Positions 5,874 to 13,830 of a DNA stretch of 26,936 nucleotides are shown here, piece by piece. A program made the translations under genes and the position numbers. This stretch comes from Bacteroidales bacterium UBA6377 (GTDB lineage: Bacteria; Bacteroidota; Bacteroidia; Bacteroidales; UBA932), in NCBI GenBank assembly GCA_002438805.1, contig DJQV01000020.1:1-26936 (forward strand), given 5' to 3'. The notes below the pieces were generated by a model. The model saw only the letters and a list, made by a program, of their open reading frames with translations. It was not told the origin of the DNA and did not search any database. Position 1 is the stretch's first letter. Every line of letters starts with the position of its first letter.

Positions 5874-6179
5874 CTATTTAACCTGTTTCGCTGTATTAAC
5901 AGTGTCTTTCTGGGCCTTGTAGCCCAGTTTCTCGATCGCCTTGGCGAGGGTCTCCGGGCTGGTCTTGGCGGGGTCGTAGGTCACCGTGATGGTCTGCTTG
6001 TCCAGCGAGACGGTCAGGTCCTTTACACCTTTCTCGAAAGCGATGTTCTCGTTGACCTTCTTCACGCAGTTGTTGCACCTGAGGTTGGTCAGGAAAGTGA
6101 CCTTCTCCGGCTTCGCCGTTGCGGCGATAGCTGAGACCGCCATGAGGGCGGCGAGCATGATTGTGATAATCCTTTTCAT
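5874..6179 (-). CDS. Secreted heavy-metal-associated (HMA) domain protein
   Basis: The 101-residue product has a signal peptide (MKRIITIMLAALMAVSAIAA) and a single HMA ferredoxin-like fold with the metal-binding loop LRCNNCVKKV, a CxxC variant of the usual GMxCxxC. It continues GVKDLTVSLDKQTITVTYDP and ends with the LGYKA strand. Such proteins bind Cu(I) or similar soft metals as chaperones, here outside the cytoplasm. The frame is open upstream to 6254, but that part lies inside the TonB receptor gene; ATG 6179 begins the signal peptide and lies 8 bases after the receptor stop. The gene sits between the TonB receptor and a lipoprotein, so a periplasmic metal shuttle for that receptor is likely. 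The metal itself cannot be read from the sequence. Confidence 0.87.
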   Translation of the reverse strand: MKRIITIMLAALMAVSAIAATAKPEKVTFLTNLRCNNCVKKVNENIAFEKGVKDLTVSLDKQTITVTYDPAKTSPETLAKAIEKLGYKAQKDTVNTAKQVK

Positions 6180-6187
6180 ATTCAAAA

Positions 6188-8215
6188 TCAATATGTTTTC
6201 CAGATTGTGAAACGTACTCCGGCATAGATCTTCGCTCCCATTATAGGGCCCCATACCTGGCTGGCGTCAAACGACTGCTCGCCAGGAGAGGAGATGATTA
6301 CATCATTCTGCCTGAACCCGCCGAGGTTTTCCCCTCCTATATATATGTCCCAGCCTTTCATTCTGCGTGTGACCTGGAAGTAGAGCAGGGGATAGGCGGG
6401 TGTCTTGCCTGAAGCGTACAGCAACTCACCGTCCCGGGAGTAAAGCCCACGCATGAAATCATAAACCTCGCATGGCCCGTTGAGGGAAACTGTTCCGTCG
6501 AAAATCCAGCGGCTCAGCCTTGTGGAGTACTGGAGGTTGAGGATGGCCTTGTAGCGGCTGATCATCGGCCTGTCGATGAGGCCCTTACCCTCGTAGCTGG
6601 CCTTTGCGAGAGTGTAGCGGAAAGTGGTGTTGACGGTAAACCGCTCCAGCGGCTCCAGCGCCAGGTCGGCCTGGATGTTGTCCGTGTAAGAACGCCCTCC
6701 GGCTATGGACGAGAGCTTGTAGAGGTGTACTTCGCTTTCCGTGAAGTCGATTATCTGCTGCTCGGTGAACTCGCTGTGGAAGAAGTCCAGGCTCAGATAG
6801 TCGGAAGAACTTCCTCCGAAGTACCATGTGGCGTTGCCGCCTGCTGTCCAGGCATCTTCGAGGGTGTGTTCGGAAAGGTCTCCTATGAAGGCCTTCCCGG
6901 TGGAGAGGATGCCGATATTGTCGCTGACGGGAGTGGAGAACCGGAGTCCTCGTCCGCCGTTTGCCCTGAATGTGAAGTGTCCGCTCGGGCTGTATTTCAG
7001 CGTCAGGCGCGGGGTCATCCTGATCCCGGCTCCCGTGTAGGCATCGGCCCTTAGGCCGAGAATGGCGGAGAAGATCTCCCCGTTGTGGAAAGTGTACTCC
7101 GCATACGGGCCCGCGCTCGCGAGGAAACTCTTCCCGGAGAAGTCTCCGCTGAAGCGCGAGAGATCCTCATCGTACCAGTCGGCGATGCCGCTCGCCCCGA
7201 CGGTGAACTTGTTGCGTTCATCTATTTCGTCCTGGTAGAGCAGGCCCAGATAGGCGCTGTGCTGCTTGGCTCCGTAGCGGTCCGCCCCGAAGCGTGAATC
7301 CATCTTCTGGAAGCTGTAGTCTGAGACCAGAGCCACGCTTCCGGCCCGTCCCGCCGGTGTGCCGGCCTTGAGGTAAGCGCCGAATGAACGGTTTGCGATG
7401 TCCGAAGTCCATGCTCCCGGCATATCGGAGCCGTGCATTAGCTGCCCTCCCTGACGGGAGTCGTTGACTGCCCGCACCCCGAAACGCACCGCAGTGCCGT
7501 CGCCCTTGAAATACAGCCAACGGTTGGCGAGATTGAATTGGAGCTGCCTCGGGTCGTCGGCAAATCCGTCCCCGTTGCCGTCCATGGCCATGAAGTTGCC
7601 GGAGACATGCCCCATGAGGGCCGTGCTCCACTTATCCCCCATCTGGAGAGATGAGACTATGTTGAAGTCCGTCTTGGTGTCGTTCATCACGGAGGCGTTG
7701 ACGAAGAGGGGCTTCTCGTCGGTCGGCTTCTTGTGCTCGATGTTGATGGCTCCGGTGATGGACTCGCTTCCGTTGACTACGGATGTCGCGCCCTTGGCTA
7801 TCTGTATGCTCTCCATCCACGGCCCAGGGATGTATGAAAGGCCGAACGGGGCTGAGAGCCCCCGCATCACCGGTCTCGCCTCGTCAAGCATCTGGGTGTA
7901 GATGCCGCTAAGGCCCAGGAGCCTTATCTGCCGGGCTCCCGTGACCGCGTCGGAATAGCCCACCGTGACGCTCGCCGAGTTCTCGAAACTGTCGGCAAGG
8001 CTGCAGCAGGCAAGCTTCTGAAGCCCCGCGGAGGAGATCACCTCTGTGCGGATGTCCTTGCCCTTTGACAGATATGTCCCGCTCTGGCGTTCCGTGAACA
8101 CCGCCACTTCAAGCGAGTCGGTCCATCCTTTATACAGCCCGGTGGTGTCCGGCATCTGCGCGGATGCGGTCAAGGCGCTGACCAATATGCAGACGGTCGA
8201 TAATACACACTTCAT
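6188..8215 (-). CDS. TonB-dependent outer-membrane receptor, probably metal-linked
   Basis: A 675-residue outer-membrane receptor. It has a signal peptide (MKCVLSTVCILVSALTASAQ), a plug domain with ARQIRLLGLSGIYTQMLDEA and IQIAKGATSVVNGSESITGAINIE (about 90-165), and a long 22-strand-type barrel of alternating aromatic strands ending in ...RFTIWKTY. It lacks the N-terminal carboxypeptidase-like domain and a SusD partner, so it is not a SusC-type glycan transporter. It is the first gene of a tight operon with a secreted HMA copper-binding-type protein (8-base gap) and a lipoprotein, which points to uptake of a metal or metal complex. A -7 box lies only 5 bases before the ATG, suggesting a leaderless or very short leader mRNA. 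Confidence 0.88.
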   Translation of the reverse strand: MKCVLSTVCILVSALTASAQMPDTTGLYKGWTDSLEVAVFTERQSGTYLSKGKDIRTEVISSAGLQKLACCSLADSFENSASVTVGYSDAVTGARQIRLLGLSGIYTQMLDEARPVMRGLSAPFGLSYIPGPWMESIQIAKGATSVVNGSESITGAINIEHKKPTDEKPLFVNASVMNDTKTDFNIVSSLQMGDKWSTALMGHVSGNFMAMDGNGDGFADDPRQLQFNLANRWLYFKGDGTAVRFGVRAVNDSRQGGQLMHGSDMPGAWTSDIANRSFGAYLKAGTPAGRAGSVALVSDYSFQKMDSRFGADRYGAKQHSAYLGLLYQDEIDERNKFTVGASGIADWYDEDLSRFSGDFSGKSFLASAGPYAEYTFHNGEIFSAILGLRADAYTGAGIRMTPRLTLKYSPSGHFTFRANGGRGLRFSTPVSDNIGILSTGKAFIGDLSEHTLEDAWTAGGNATWYFGGSSSDYLSLDFFHSEFTEQQIIDFTESEVHLYKLSSIAGGRSYTDNIQADLALEPLERFTVNTTFRYTLAKASYEGKGLIDRPMISRYKAILNLQYSTRLSRWIFDGTVSLNGPCEVYDFMRGLYSRDGELLYASGKTPAYPLLYFQVTRRMKGWDIYIGGENLGGFRQNDVIISSPGEQSFDASQVWGPIMGAKIYAGVRFTIWKTY

Positions 8216-8220
8216 ATCCG

Positions 8221-8254
8221 CAAATATAAAAAATTTTATTTACGGCAGGCCAAA
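8221..8254 (-). promoter_or_regulatory. Promoter of the TonB/HMA/lipoprotein operon
   Basis: On the minus strand TTTG (8254-8251), 22 bases, TATATTTG (8228-8221). The -7 box is exact and the spacing slightly long for this promoter class. The ATG starts 5 bases after the -7 box, so transcription would begin at or next to the start codon. Confidence 0.6.
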
Positions 8255-8267
8255 GCTGCGCGAAAAC

Positions 8268-10151
8268 TTACAGCCGGATGTCGAAGCCTGCCACCACTGT
8301 GGCTCCCGGCATAGGGTAACCTGCGTTGATTTCGTACTTTTGCGCGAGCAGGTTCTCTCCTCTTGCCCAGAGCTCCAGCCACTTGTTCACCTTGAACGAG
8401 CCGTGCAGGTTCCAGAGCAGGAAGTCCTCCTTCTGCGCCGGAGAAGTCGAGGTGTAGAGCCCCGCGACATACAGGAGCCCCGTGGATATGCTCCAGCGGC
8501 CTTCCGTCCAGTTCGCGCCCGCGTAGGCCTTGTGCTCCGGGGCTGCGATGACAGGGTTCTCCATGTGGAGGTAGCTGTAGTTGGCATTGACCGACCAGGC
8601 TCCGTTTATCCGCCATGCCGCCTGGAGTTCGGCCCCGCTGTTGTGCAGCTCGCCGGAGTTCTGGTTGAGCATGCCGGCCCCGGAAGGGTTCGGGAGGGTC
8701 TGGATGATGTTGTCGGCATCGATGTGGAAGAGGTTCAGCCCGTAGGAGAACCTGCCTCCGAGGAGTTTCTGGCTAAGAGCCAATTCATAGTTCCAGCTGC
8801 TCTCCGGCTTGAGATCCGGGTTCTGCGGCGGAAACATGTACATTTCCCTGAGTATCGGGTAGCGGAATCCCTTGGCCACCGATGCCTTCATCTCTATGTG
8901 GTGCGGCAGGTGCACTGCTGCCCCGGCCTGCGGCACCCATTCCGTGCCCAGACGTGAGTGGCGGTCGGCACGCAGGCCCGCGTTGAGAGTCACCAGACTT
9001 CCGATGTGCTGGCGGATGTCGATGTAGGCGGCGAGTTCCGTCTCGTGCTTGTCTACCAGAGACTTGTCGTCCTGCATCTGGTAGTCGTTCCAGGCCTTGC
9101 CTCCGTAGCGGAACCAGTCTGCCCCGACGGTGGTGCGGTTGCCCTCGAATAGCACCGCGCTCTGGTAGAGGGAGACTCCCATCATGTCATCGTACGACTC
9201 GAAGGTGTACGGGTCGATGATGATGACATCGGCCGTGTGCCCGTCGCCTATGCTGTGCCTGCCCCAGTTGTAGAAGAAACTCAGCGCTCCGGAGGTCTTG
9301 CCGTATTCATTGCGGGCCGAGAACGATGTCATGCCGCGTGTGATGCTCTGGTCGGCATCGATGAGAGGGGCGCTGACCGGGCCGGGGCAGGAGGCATTGA
9401 AATGCGTAAGGTCAATGTCGGCAAGGAGTTTCCAGTTGCGGCTGAGCTCATAGCCCAACTTGCCGTAGCCTCCGTATTGGGTGAATCCCATGTTCTCGCG
9501 GTGCCCGTCCGTGCGGTTGTAGGAGGCGCTGAGGTTGGCGCTGAACCTTCCGCTCTTGAGCATGGCCCCGGCTTCGGTCTCCAGAGTGTTGTATGAGCCG
9601 TATCCGCTGTGCAGTCCGGCTTTGAACCCGTCGCCCTCCGGCTGGCGTGTCACTATGTTGACGACCCCGCCCATCGCGTTGGAGCCGTACAGAACCGAGG
9701 CCGGGCCGCGCAGAACCTCCACCCTTTCGGCCAGGAGCGTCTGGTACGAGTCTGAGATCGGATGGCCGAATATGCCGGCGTACTGCGGATGTCCGTCGAT
9801 GAGAACCATCATCCTGGCGCTTCCCCCACTCAGACCGCGAAGGGACATCCCGCCGGCTGCACCTCCGGACACTCCATAACCCATGATTCCCCGGGCTGTG
9901 GTGAAAAGTCCCGGGATCTGTTCTGTGAGCACAGGAAGCAGCGACGGCTGCATGGACTGTTCTATCTCCGTCCTGTCCACTACTGATACGGTCTGGGACA
10001 AGTGTCTGACATCCACTTTATTGCGTGTTCCGGTGACTACAGCTTCATCTATCTTCGCAGTCCTCAGGCTGTCGAGCTCTTGAGCTGCTGCGCCCACCGG
10101 GGTGAGCAGGCACAGTGCCGCCCCCATGGAAATGATCAATTTTGTACTCAT
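8268..10151 (-). CDS. TonB-dependent receptor (BtuB/siderophore-receptor-like)
   Basis: A 627-residue outer-membrane receptor with a signal peptide ending near AAAQ, a TonB-box region KIDEAVVTGTR (33-43), and a canonical plug. The plug contains QIPGLFTTARG, MSLRGLSGGSARMMVLIDG and ERVEVLRGPASVLYGSNAMG, and then GGVVNIVTR. The barrel contains the conserved FRYPILREMYM and NPDLKPESSWNYELAL segments and ends in the C-terminal strand VVAGFDIRL needed for assembly. Length and plug resemble BtuB, colicin-I and siderophore receptors; the substrate is unknown. It stands alone, 52 bases upstream of the other receptor operon and in the same direction, so coexpression for metal or metal-chelate uptake is possible. 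It is divergent from the serine dehydratase gene with about 50 bases between them. Confidence 0.88.
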   Translation of the reverse strand: MSTKLIISMGAALCLLTPVGAAAQELDSLRTAKIDEAVVTGTRNKVDVRHLSQTVSVVDRTEIEQSMQPSLLPVLTEQIPGLFTTARGIMGYGVSGGAAGGMSLRGLSGGSARMMVLIDGHPQYAGIFGHPISDSYQTLLAERVEVLRGPASVLYGSNAMGGVVNIVTRQPEGDGFKAGLHSGYGSYNTLETEAGAMLKSGRFSANLSASYNRTDGHRENMGFTQYGGYGKLGYELSRNWKLLADIDLTHFNASCPGPVSAPLIDADQSITRGMTSFSARNEYGKTSGALSFFYNWGRHSIGDGHTADVIIIDPYTFESYDDMMGVSLYQSAVLFEGNRTTVGADWFRYGGKAWNDYQMQDDKSLVDKHETELAAYIDIRQHIGSLVTLNAGLRADRHSRLGTEWVPQAGAAVHLPHHIEMKASVAKGFRYPILREMYMFPPQNPDLKPESSWNYELALSQKLLGGRFSYGLNLFHIDADNIIQTLPNPSGAGMLNQNSGELHNSGAELQAAWRINGAWSVNANYSYLHMENPVIAAPEHKAYAGANWTEGRWSISTGLLYVAGLYTSTSPAQKEDFLLWNLHGSFKVNKWLELWARGENLLAQKYEINAGYPMPGATVVAGFDIRL

Positions 10152-10155
10152 GCCG

Positions 10156-10192
10156 CAAAGATAGGCATTTCCGCAGAATTGGCTTATATTTG
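10156..10192. promoter_or_regulatory. Divergent -7 boxes for the TonB receptor and serine dehydratase
   Basis: The 50-base gap holds a minus-strand TATCTTTG (10163-10156), 4 bases before the receptor ATG, and a plus-strand TATATTTG (10185-10192), 9 bases before the dehydratase ATG. Both fit TAnnTTTG. Clear -33 elements are not seen. The boxes are 21 bases apart, so the two promoters probably overlap and compete. Confidence 0.5.
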
Positions 10193-10201
10193 CTCCCCGT
10201 T

Positions 10202-11434
10202 ATGAAATCTCTCAAGGAACTCTACAAGATCGGGCGCGGCCCTTCGAGCAGCCATACCATGGGCCCCCAGAAGGCGGCGATGCTCTTCGCCGCGCGCCAC
10301 CCGGAAGCCGCCTCATTTGAGGTCACCCTCTACGGAAGCCTTGCCGCTACAGGCAAGGGGCATCTCACTGACGTGGCCATCACCGACGTGCTCAAGGCGG
10401 CTGGGGCATCGTCATCCCCGGACGGGCAGACCCCGGTGGCGATAGTGTGGAAGCCTGAGGTCTTTCTGCCGTACCACCCCAACGGGATGAAGTTCGTCTC
10501 GCGTGACCCGTCCGGCGAACCCACCGACGAGTGGACGGTCTACAGCATCGGTGGCGGCACCATCTCCGAGGGGGAGGGTTCGCTGATAGGGGAGGGCCCC
10601 GACATCTACCCTCTCACCACTATCTCCGACATCATGCAGTGGTGCAAAGACACCGGACGCAGCTACTGGGAATACGTGGAGCAGTGCGAGGGCCCGGAGA
10701 TCTGGGACTACCTCTCCACAGTCTGGGCTGCCATGAAGTCCTCGGTCGAGTCCGGGCTGAGCAACGAGGGAGTGCTTCCCGGGCCGCTCCACCTCTCCCG
10801 CAAGGCAGCCACCTATTATATAAAGGTGTCGGGTTACAAAGCCAACCTCCAGACCAGGGGGCTGGTGTTTTCTTATGCCCTTGCCGTGAGCGAGGAGAAC
10901 GCCTCCGGCGGCACAGTGGTCACAGCCCCCACCTGCGGGGCGAGCGGGGTGATGCCAGGAGTCCTGTACCATATATGGAAAGGGCACACATTCAGCGAGA
11001 AACGCATCCTGCATGCACTTGCCACGGGCGGGCTTTTCGGTGATGTGGTCAAAAGCAACGCCTCCATCTCCGGGGCGGAGGTGGGTTGCCAGGGCGAGGT
11101 GGGCGTGGCCTGTGCCATGGCTTCAGCCGCCACCTGCCAGCTTTTCGGGGGCACCCCGCGCCAGGTCGAGTATGCTGCCGAGATGGGGCTTGAGCACCAC
11201 CTCGGTATGACTTGTGACCCGGTATGCGGTCTGGTGCAGATCCCCTGCATCGAGCGCAATGCCATGGCCGCAGCGCGTGCCCTGGACTGCAACCTCTATT
11301 CAGCCTTCTCCGACGGTTTCCACAGGGTCTCTTTTGATGAGGTGGTGAGCGTCATGAAGCAGACAGGCCACGACATCCCGTCCCTCTACAAGGAGACAAG
11401 CGCCGGTGGCCTGGCTACAAAGATGCACGTCTAG
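10202..11434 (+). CDS. sdaA: L-serine dehydratase (iron-sulfur, single chain)
   Basis: A 410-residue cytoplasmic enzyme converting L-serine to pyruvate and ammonia with a [4Fe-4S] cluster. The beta-type domain opens with KIGRGPSSSHTMGP (9-22). The catalytic domain has TAPTCGASGVMPG (241-253), SGAEVGCQGEVG (290-301) and GMTCDPVCGLVQIPCIERN (335-353). Cys296, Cys338 and Cys349 have the spacing (42 and 11) known for the cluster ligands of single-chain bacterial L-serine dehydratases. Length suits the fused one-chain type. ATG 10202 is chosen because the conserved N-terminus starts there, after a -7 box; the upstream extension overlaps the divergent gene. Its stop codon shares the bases CTAG with the stop of the convergent GH43 gene. 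Confidence 0.94.
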   Translation: MKSLKELYKIGRGPSSSHTMGPQKAAMLFAARHPEAASFEVTLYGSLAATGKGHLTDVAITDVLKAAGASSSPDGQTPVAIVWKPEVFLPYHPNGMKFVSRDPSGEPTDEWTVYSIGGGTISEGEGSLIGEGPDIYPLTTISDIMQWCKDTGRSYWEYVEQCEGPEIWDYLSTVWAAMKSSVESGLSNEGVLPGPLHLSRKAATYYIKVSGYKANLQTRGLVFSYALAVSEENASGGTVVTAPTCGASGVMPGVLYHIWKGHTFSEKRILHALATGGLFGDVVKSNASISGAEVGCQGEVGVACAMASAATCQLFGGTPRQVEYAAEMGLEHHLGMTCDPVCGLVQIPCIERNAMAAARALDCNLYSAFSDGFHRVSFDEVVSVMKQTGHDIPSLYKETSAGGLATKMHV

Positions 11435-12414
11435 AAGTCGTCCTTCCCCTCTACGGTCTGTATCGTGCCGTCAGGATTGTAGTGCAGCTCGCATACCTTG
11501 AGGCTTCGCAGGCAGTTGACCCCTCCCGAAGGGACGCTGTCGTGATGGAAGAGCCACCACTTTCCTCCGTATTCAACTATGCTGTGGTGAGTGGTCCATC
11601 CCACTACCGGGGTCATTATCACACCTTTATACGTAAACGGCCCCAGCGGGCTGTCGCCGATGGCGTAGCACAGCAGGTGAGTGTCGCCGGTGGAGTAGCT
11701 GAAATAATATTTCCCGTTGTACTTGTGGAGCCAGGCAGCTTCGAAGAATCGGCGTGAGTTGTCGCCGGCCAGCAGAGGCTGTCCGTTTTCGTCAAGTATC
11801 TGCACGTCCTGCGGCTCTCCGGCAAACTGGAGCATGTCCCCGCTCAGACGCACCACCTTCGGGCAGAGGGCGGGTTCAGCATCGGCAGGGAGGGTCGAGC
11901 CGGTGTCCAGGGCCTTGTTGTCCCGGTATCTCTGGAGCTGGCCGCCCCAGATGCCGCCGAAATACATATAATATTCACCATCTTCCTCATATACGCAGAT
12001 GTCTATCGAGTAGCTGCCCCTCATCGGGTCGCTCTGCGGTGTGAACGGGCCGCACGGGTTGTCGGCCACGGCCACTCCGATGCGGAAGATGTCATTTTTG
12101 TCCTTCATCGGGAAATACATGTAGTACTTGCCGTCTTTGCGCGCCACATCGCAGTCCCAAAGCTGTCTGCCTGCCCAAGGAATCTCTTCGCGGCGCAGCA
12201 CGGCCCCGCTGTCCTTGACTGGGGAGCTCATCGGGTCCGGGCCATCGAGGCTGAGGACGTGGTAGTCCTTCATGTCGTATTCGCTGCCGAAGTCATCATC
12301 CGGGATGCCGGACTCCCAGTCATGTGAAGGGTAGATGTAGAGCTTGCCGTCGAAGACGTGGACGGACGGGTCGGCCATGTAGTCCGATGGCCAGAGGTAT
12401 CTTTTTTTATTCAT
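11431..12414 (-). CDS. Glycoside hydrolase family 43 (xylosidase/arabinosidase-like), cytoplasmic
   Basis: A 327-residue five-bladed beta-propeller hydrolase of family GH43. The three expected acidic residues are visible: general base Asp15 in YMADPSVHVF, the pKa-modulating Asp138 in GSYSIDICVY, and general acid Glu225 in RRFFEAAWLHKYNGKYYFSY. GH43 enzymes cleave beta-xylosides, alpha-L-arabinofuranosides or related links; the exact specificity is not readable here. No signal peptide is present, so it acts in the cytoplasm on imported oligosaccharides. Its start overlaps the end of the sugar symporter gene by 8 bases, a sign of translational coupling. Together with the O-acetylesterase upstream this suggests use of acetylated hemicellulose fragments. 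Confidence 0.9.
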   Translation of the reverse strand: MNKKRYLWPSDYMADPSVHVFDGKLYIYPSHDWESGIPDDDFGSEYDMKDYHVLSLDGPDPMSSPVKDSGAVLRREEIPWAGRQLWDCDVARKDGKYYMYFPMKDKNDIFRIGVAVADNPCGPFTPQSDPMRGSYSIDICVYEEDGEYYMYFGGIWGGQLQRYRDNKALDTGSTLPADAEPALCPKVVRLSGDMLQFAGEPQDVQILDENGQPLLAGDNSRRFFEAAWLHKYNGKYYFSYSTGDTHLLCYAIGDSPLGPFTYKGVIMTPVVGWTTHHSIVEYGGKWWLFHHDSVPSGGVNCLRSLKVCELHYNPDGTIQTVEGKDDF

Positions 12415-13828
12415 TGTTTTTGTGTTTTGCTTCTATCGCTTTGTTGATTTCATCCATTTTCTCATCGCTGAGCTCGTATTTGCTGATGATGAACATCGCC
12501 AGGATGAGCAGTAGGGCAGGTATCACGCACACCAGCCAGAGGATTCCCTGCTCCGCGAGCGGGGTCTGGGCCGAATTGGCGGCATTGAAACCCACGGCCG
12601 AGAGCACCAGGCCAGGCACCACTCCGCCAAGAGCCATCCCGGCCTTGAAGAATATGCCTGTGAGGGCATTGACGATGCCGGCGATGCGGCGTCCGGTGGT
12701 GTATTCCCCGAAAGCTACAACTTCAGGCACGAGAGCCCACATGTATCCGGTGGCCACTATGATGCCGGTGGACTTGATGAACTGTGCCAGGTACACTATC
12801 CACATCTGCGAGCGCAGCGCGGGAACCATGGACACCAGATAGAGCATTGCCATGCCCACCATGGCTACGGAGAGGAAAATGAAGAACATCCCCTTCTTGC
12901 CGGCCTTTTTCTTGATGGCGGGCACCAGCGGCATGAATATGAATGCCGGGATGGAGCCGAGCCCCATGAACAGGGACATCTGGGCGGTGGTCGAGTGGAT
13001 GTTGTACTGCATATAATACGAACCGGCAGCGTTGCTCACCGACATCATCGCGAAAGCGGTGATGAAAAAACAGGCCAGCACCCTGAGCGGGCGGTTGCGC
13101 CCGAACTCTGCCCACAGATCCGAAACCTTGACGTTGGCCGTCTCCTTCGCGTCCATCACCACCCTCTCGCGGGTCTGTGTGAAACAGAAGAACAGGAACG
13201 CAAGTCCCACGAGCGAGTACACCAGCATCGTCATGAACCAGGCGTTCCCGTCAGCCGGCATGGCCTGTTCGCCGACCATCTGCGAGCCTTTGGCGAAACT
13301 CTTCACCAGGGCCGGGATGCCCATGGATACGGCGAGTCCGCCGAGATTGGCCATGAACATGCGCGTGGAAGTGAGCACCGTGATCTCATCCGTGTCACGG
13401 GTGAGCGAGGAGTTGAGCGCCCCGTACGGCACGTTTACGAGAGTGTAGCACATCGACATCCCCACGTAGGTTATGTAGGCGTATAGCAGGGAGCCGGAGA
13501 AACCGTTCCAGAAGCAGAGTACGGCGAATGCCGTGAGAGGGATGCCTCCGAAAATCAGGTAGGAGCGGTACTTGCCGAACTTGGGGTTGTGCTTGTCCAC
13601 GAACGCGCCCACGATAGGGTCCCAAAGCACGTCCACAATCCTCACAATGAGGAACATCACCGCAGCGACCGCCGGGTCGAGCCCGAACACGTTGGTGTAG
13701 AAGAAGAGCAGCCACATGCTGATGGTCTGATAGATGAGGTTCTGCGCCATGTCCCCGGCGCCGAAACCTATCCTCTGAAGCCAGTTCAGCTTGTAGAAGC
13801 CGTTTGACTGGGAATTTGTCTGTGTCAT
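12407..13828 (-). CDS. GPH-family sugar:cation symporter (MFS)
   Basis: A 473-residue membrane protein with about twelve hydrophobic segments and the signature of the glycoside-pentoside-hexuronide (MelB/XylP-type) family: RIGFGAGDMAQN near the N-terminus, and DPIVGAFVDKHNPKFGKYR with the R-S-Y-L-I-F-G-G-I-P run in the first cytoplasmic loop. Such carriers import oligosaccharides or glycosides with Na+ or H+. I use ATG 13828, which gives the usual N-terminus; the longer frame to 13915 lies inside the esterase gene. It starts 2 bases after the esterase stop and overlaps the GH43 start, so all three form one operon: deacetylate, import, hydrolyse. Confidence 0.9.
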   Translation of the reverse strand: MTQTNSQSNGFYKLNWLQRIGFGAGDMAQNLIYQTISMWLLFFYTNVFGLDPAVAAVMFLIVRIVDVLWDPIVGAFVDKHNPKFGKYRSYLIFGGIPLTAFAVLCFWNGFSGSLLYAYITYVGMSMCYTLVNVPYGALNSSLTRDTDEITVLTSTRMFMANLGGLAVSMGIPALVKSFAKGSQMVGEQAMPADGNAWFMTMLVYSLVGLAFLFFCFTQTRERVVMDAKETANVKVSDLWAEFGRNRPLRVLACFFITAFAMMSVSNAAGSYYMQYNIHSTTAQMSLFMGLGSIPAFIFMPLVPAIKKKAGKKGMFFIFLSVAMVGMAMLYLVSMVPALRSQMWIVYLAQFIKSTGIIVATGYMWALVPEVVAFGEYTTGRRIAGIVNALTGIFFKAGMALGGVVPGLVLSAVGFNAANSAQTPLAEQGILWLVCVIPALLLILAMFIISKYELSDEKMDEINKAIEAKHKNNE

Positions 13829-13830
13829 GA

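Noticed and set aside
8046..8957. Plus-strand 303-codon frame antisense to the TonB receptors
   Set aside because: It spans the junction of two well-supported receptor genes on the other strand and has no recognisable domain; it is a GC-rich shadow frame.
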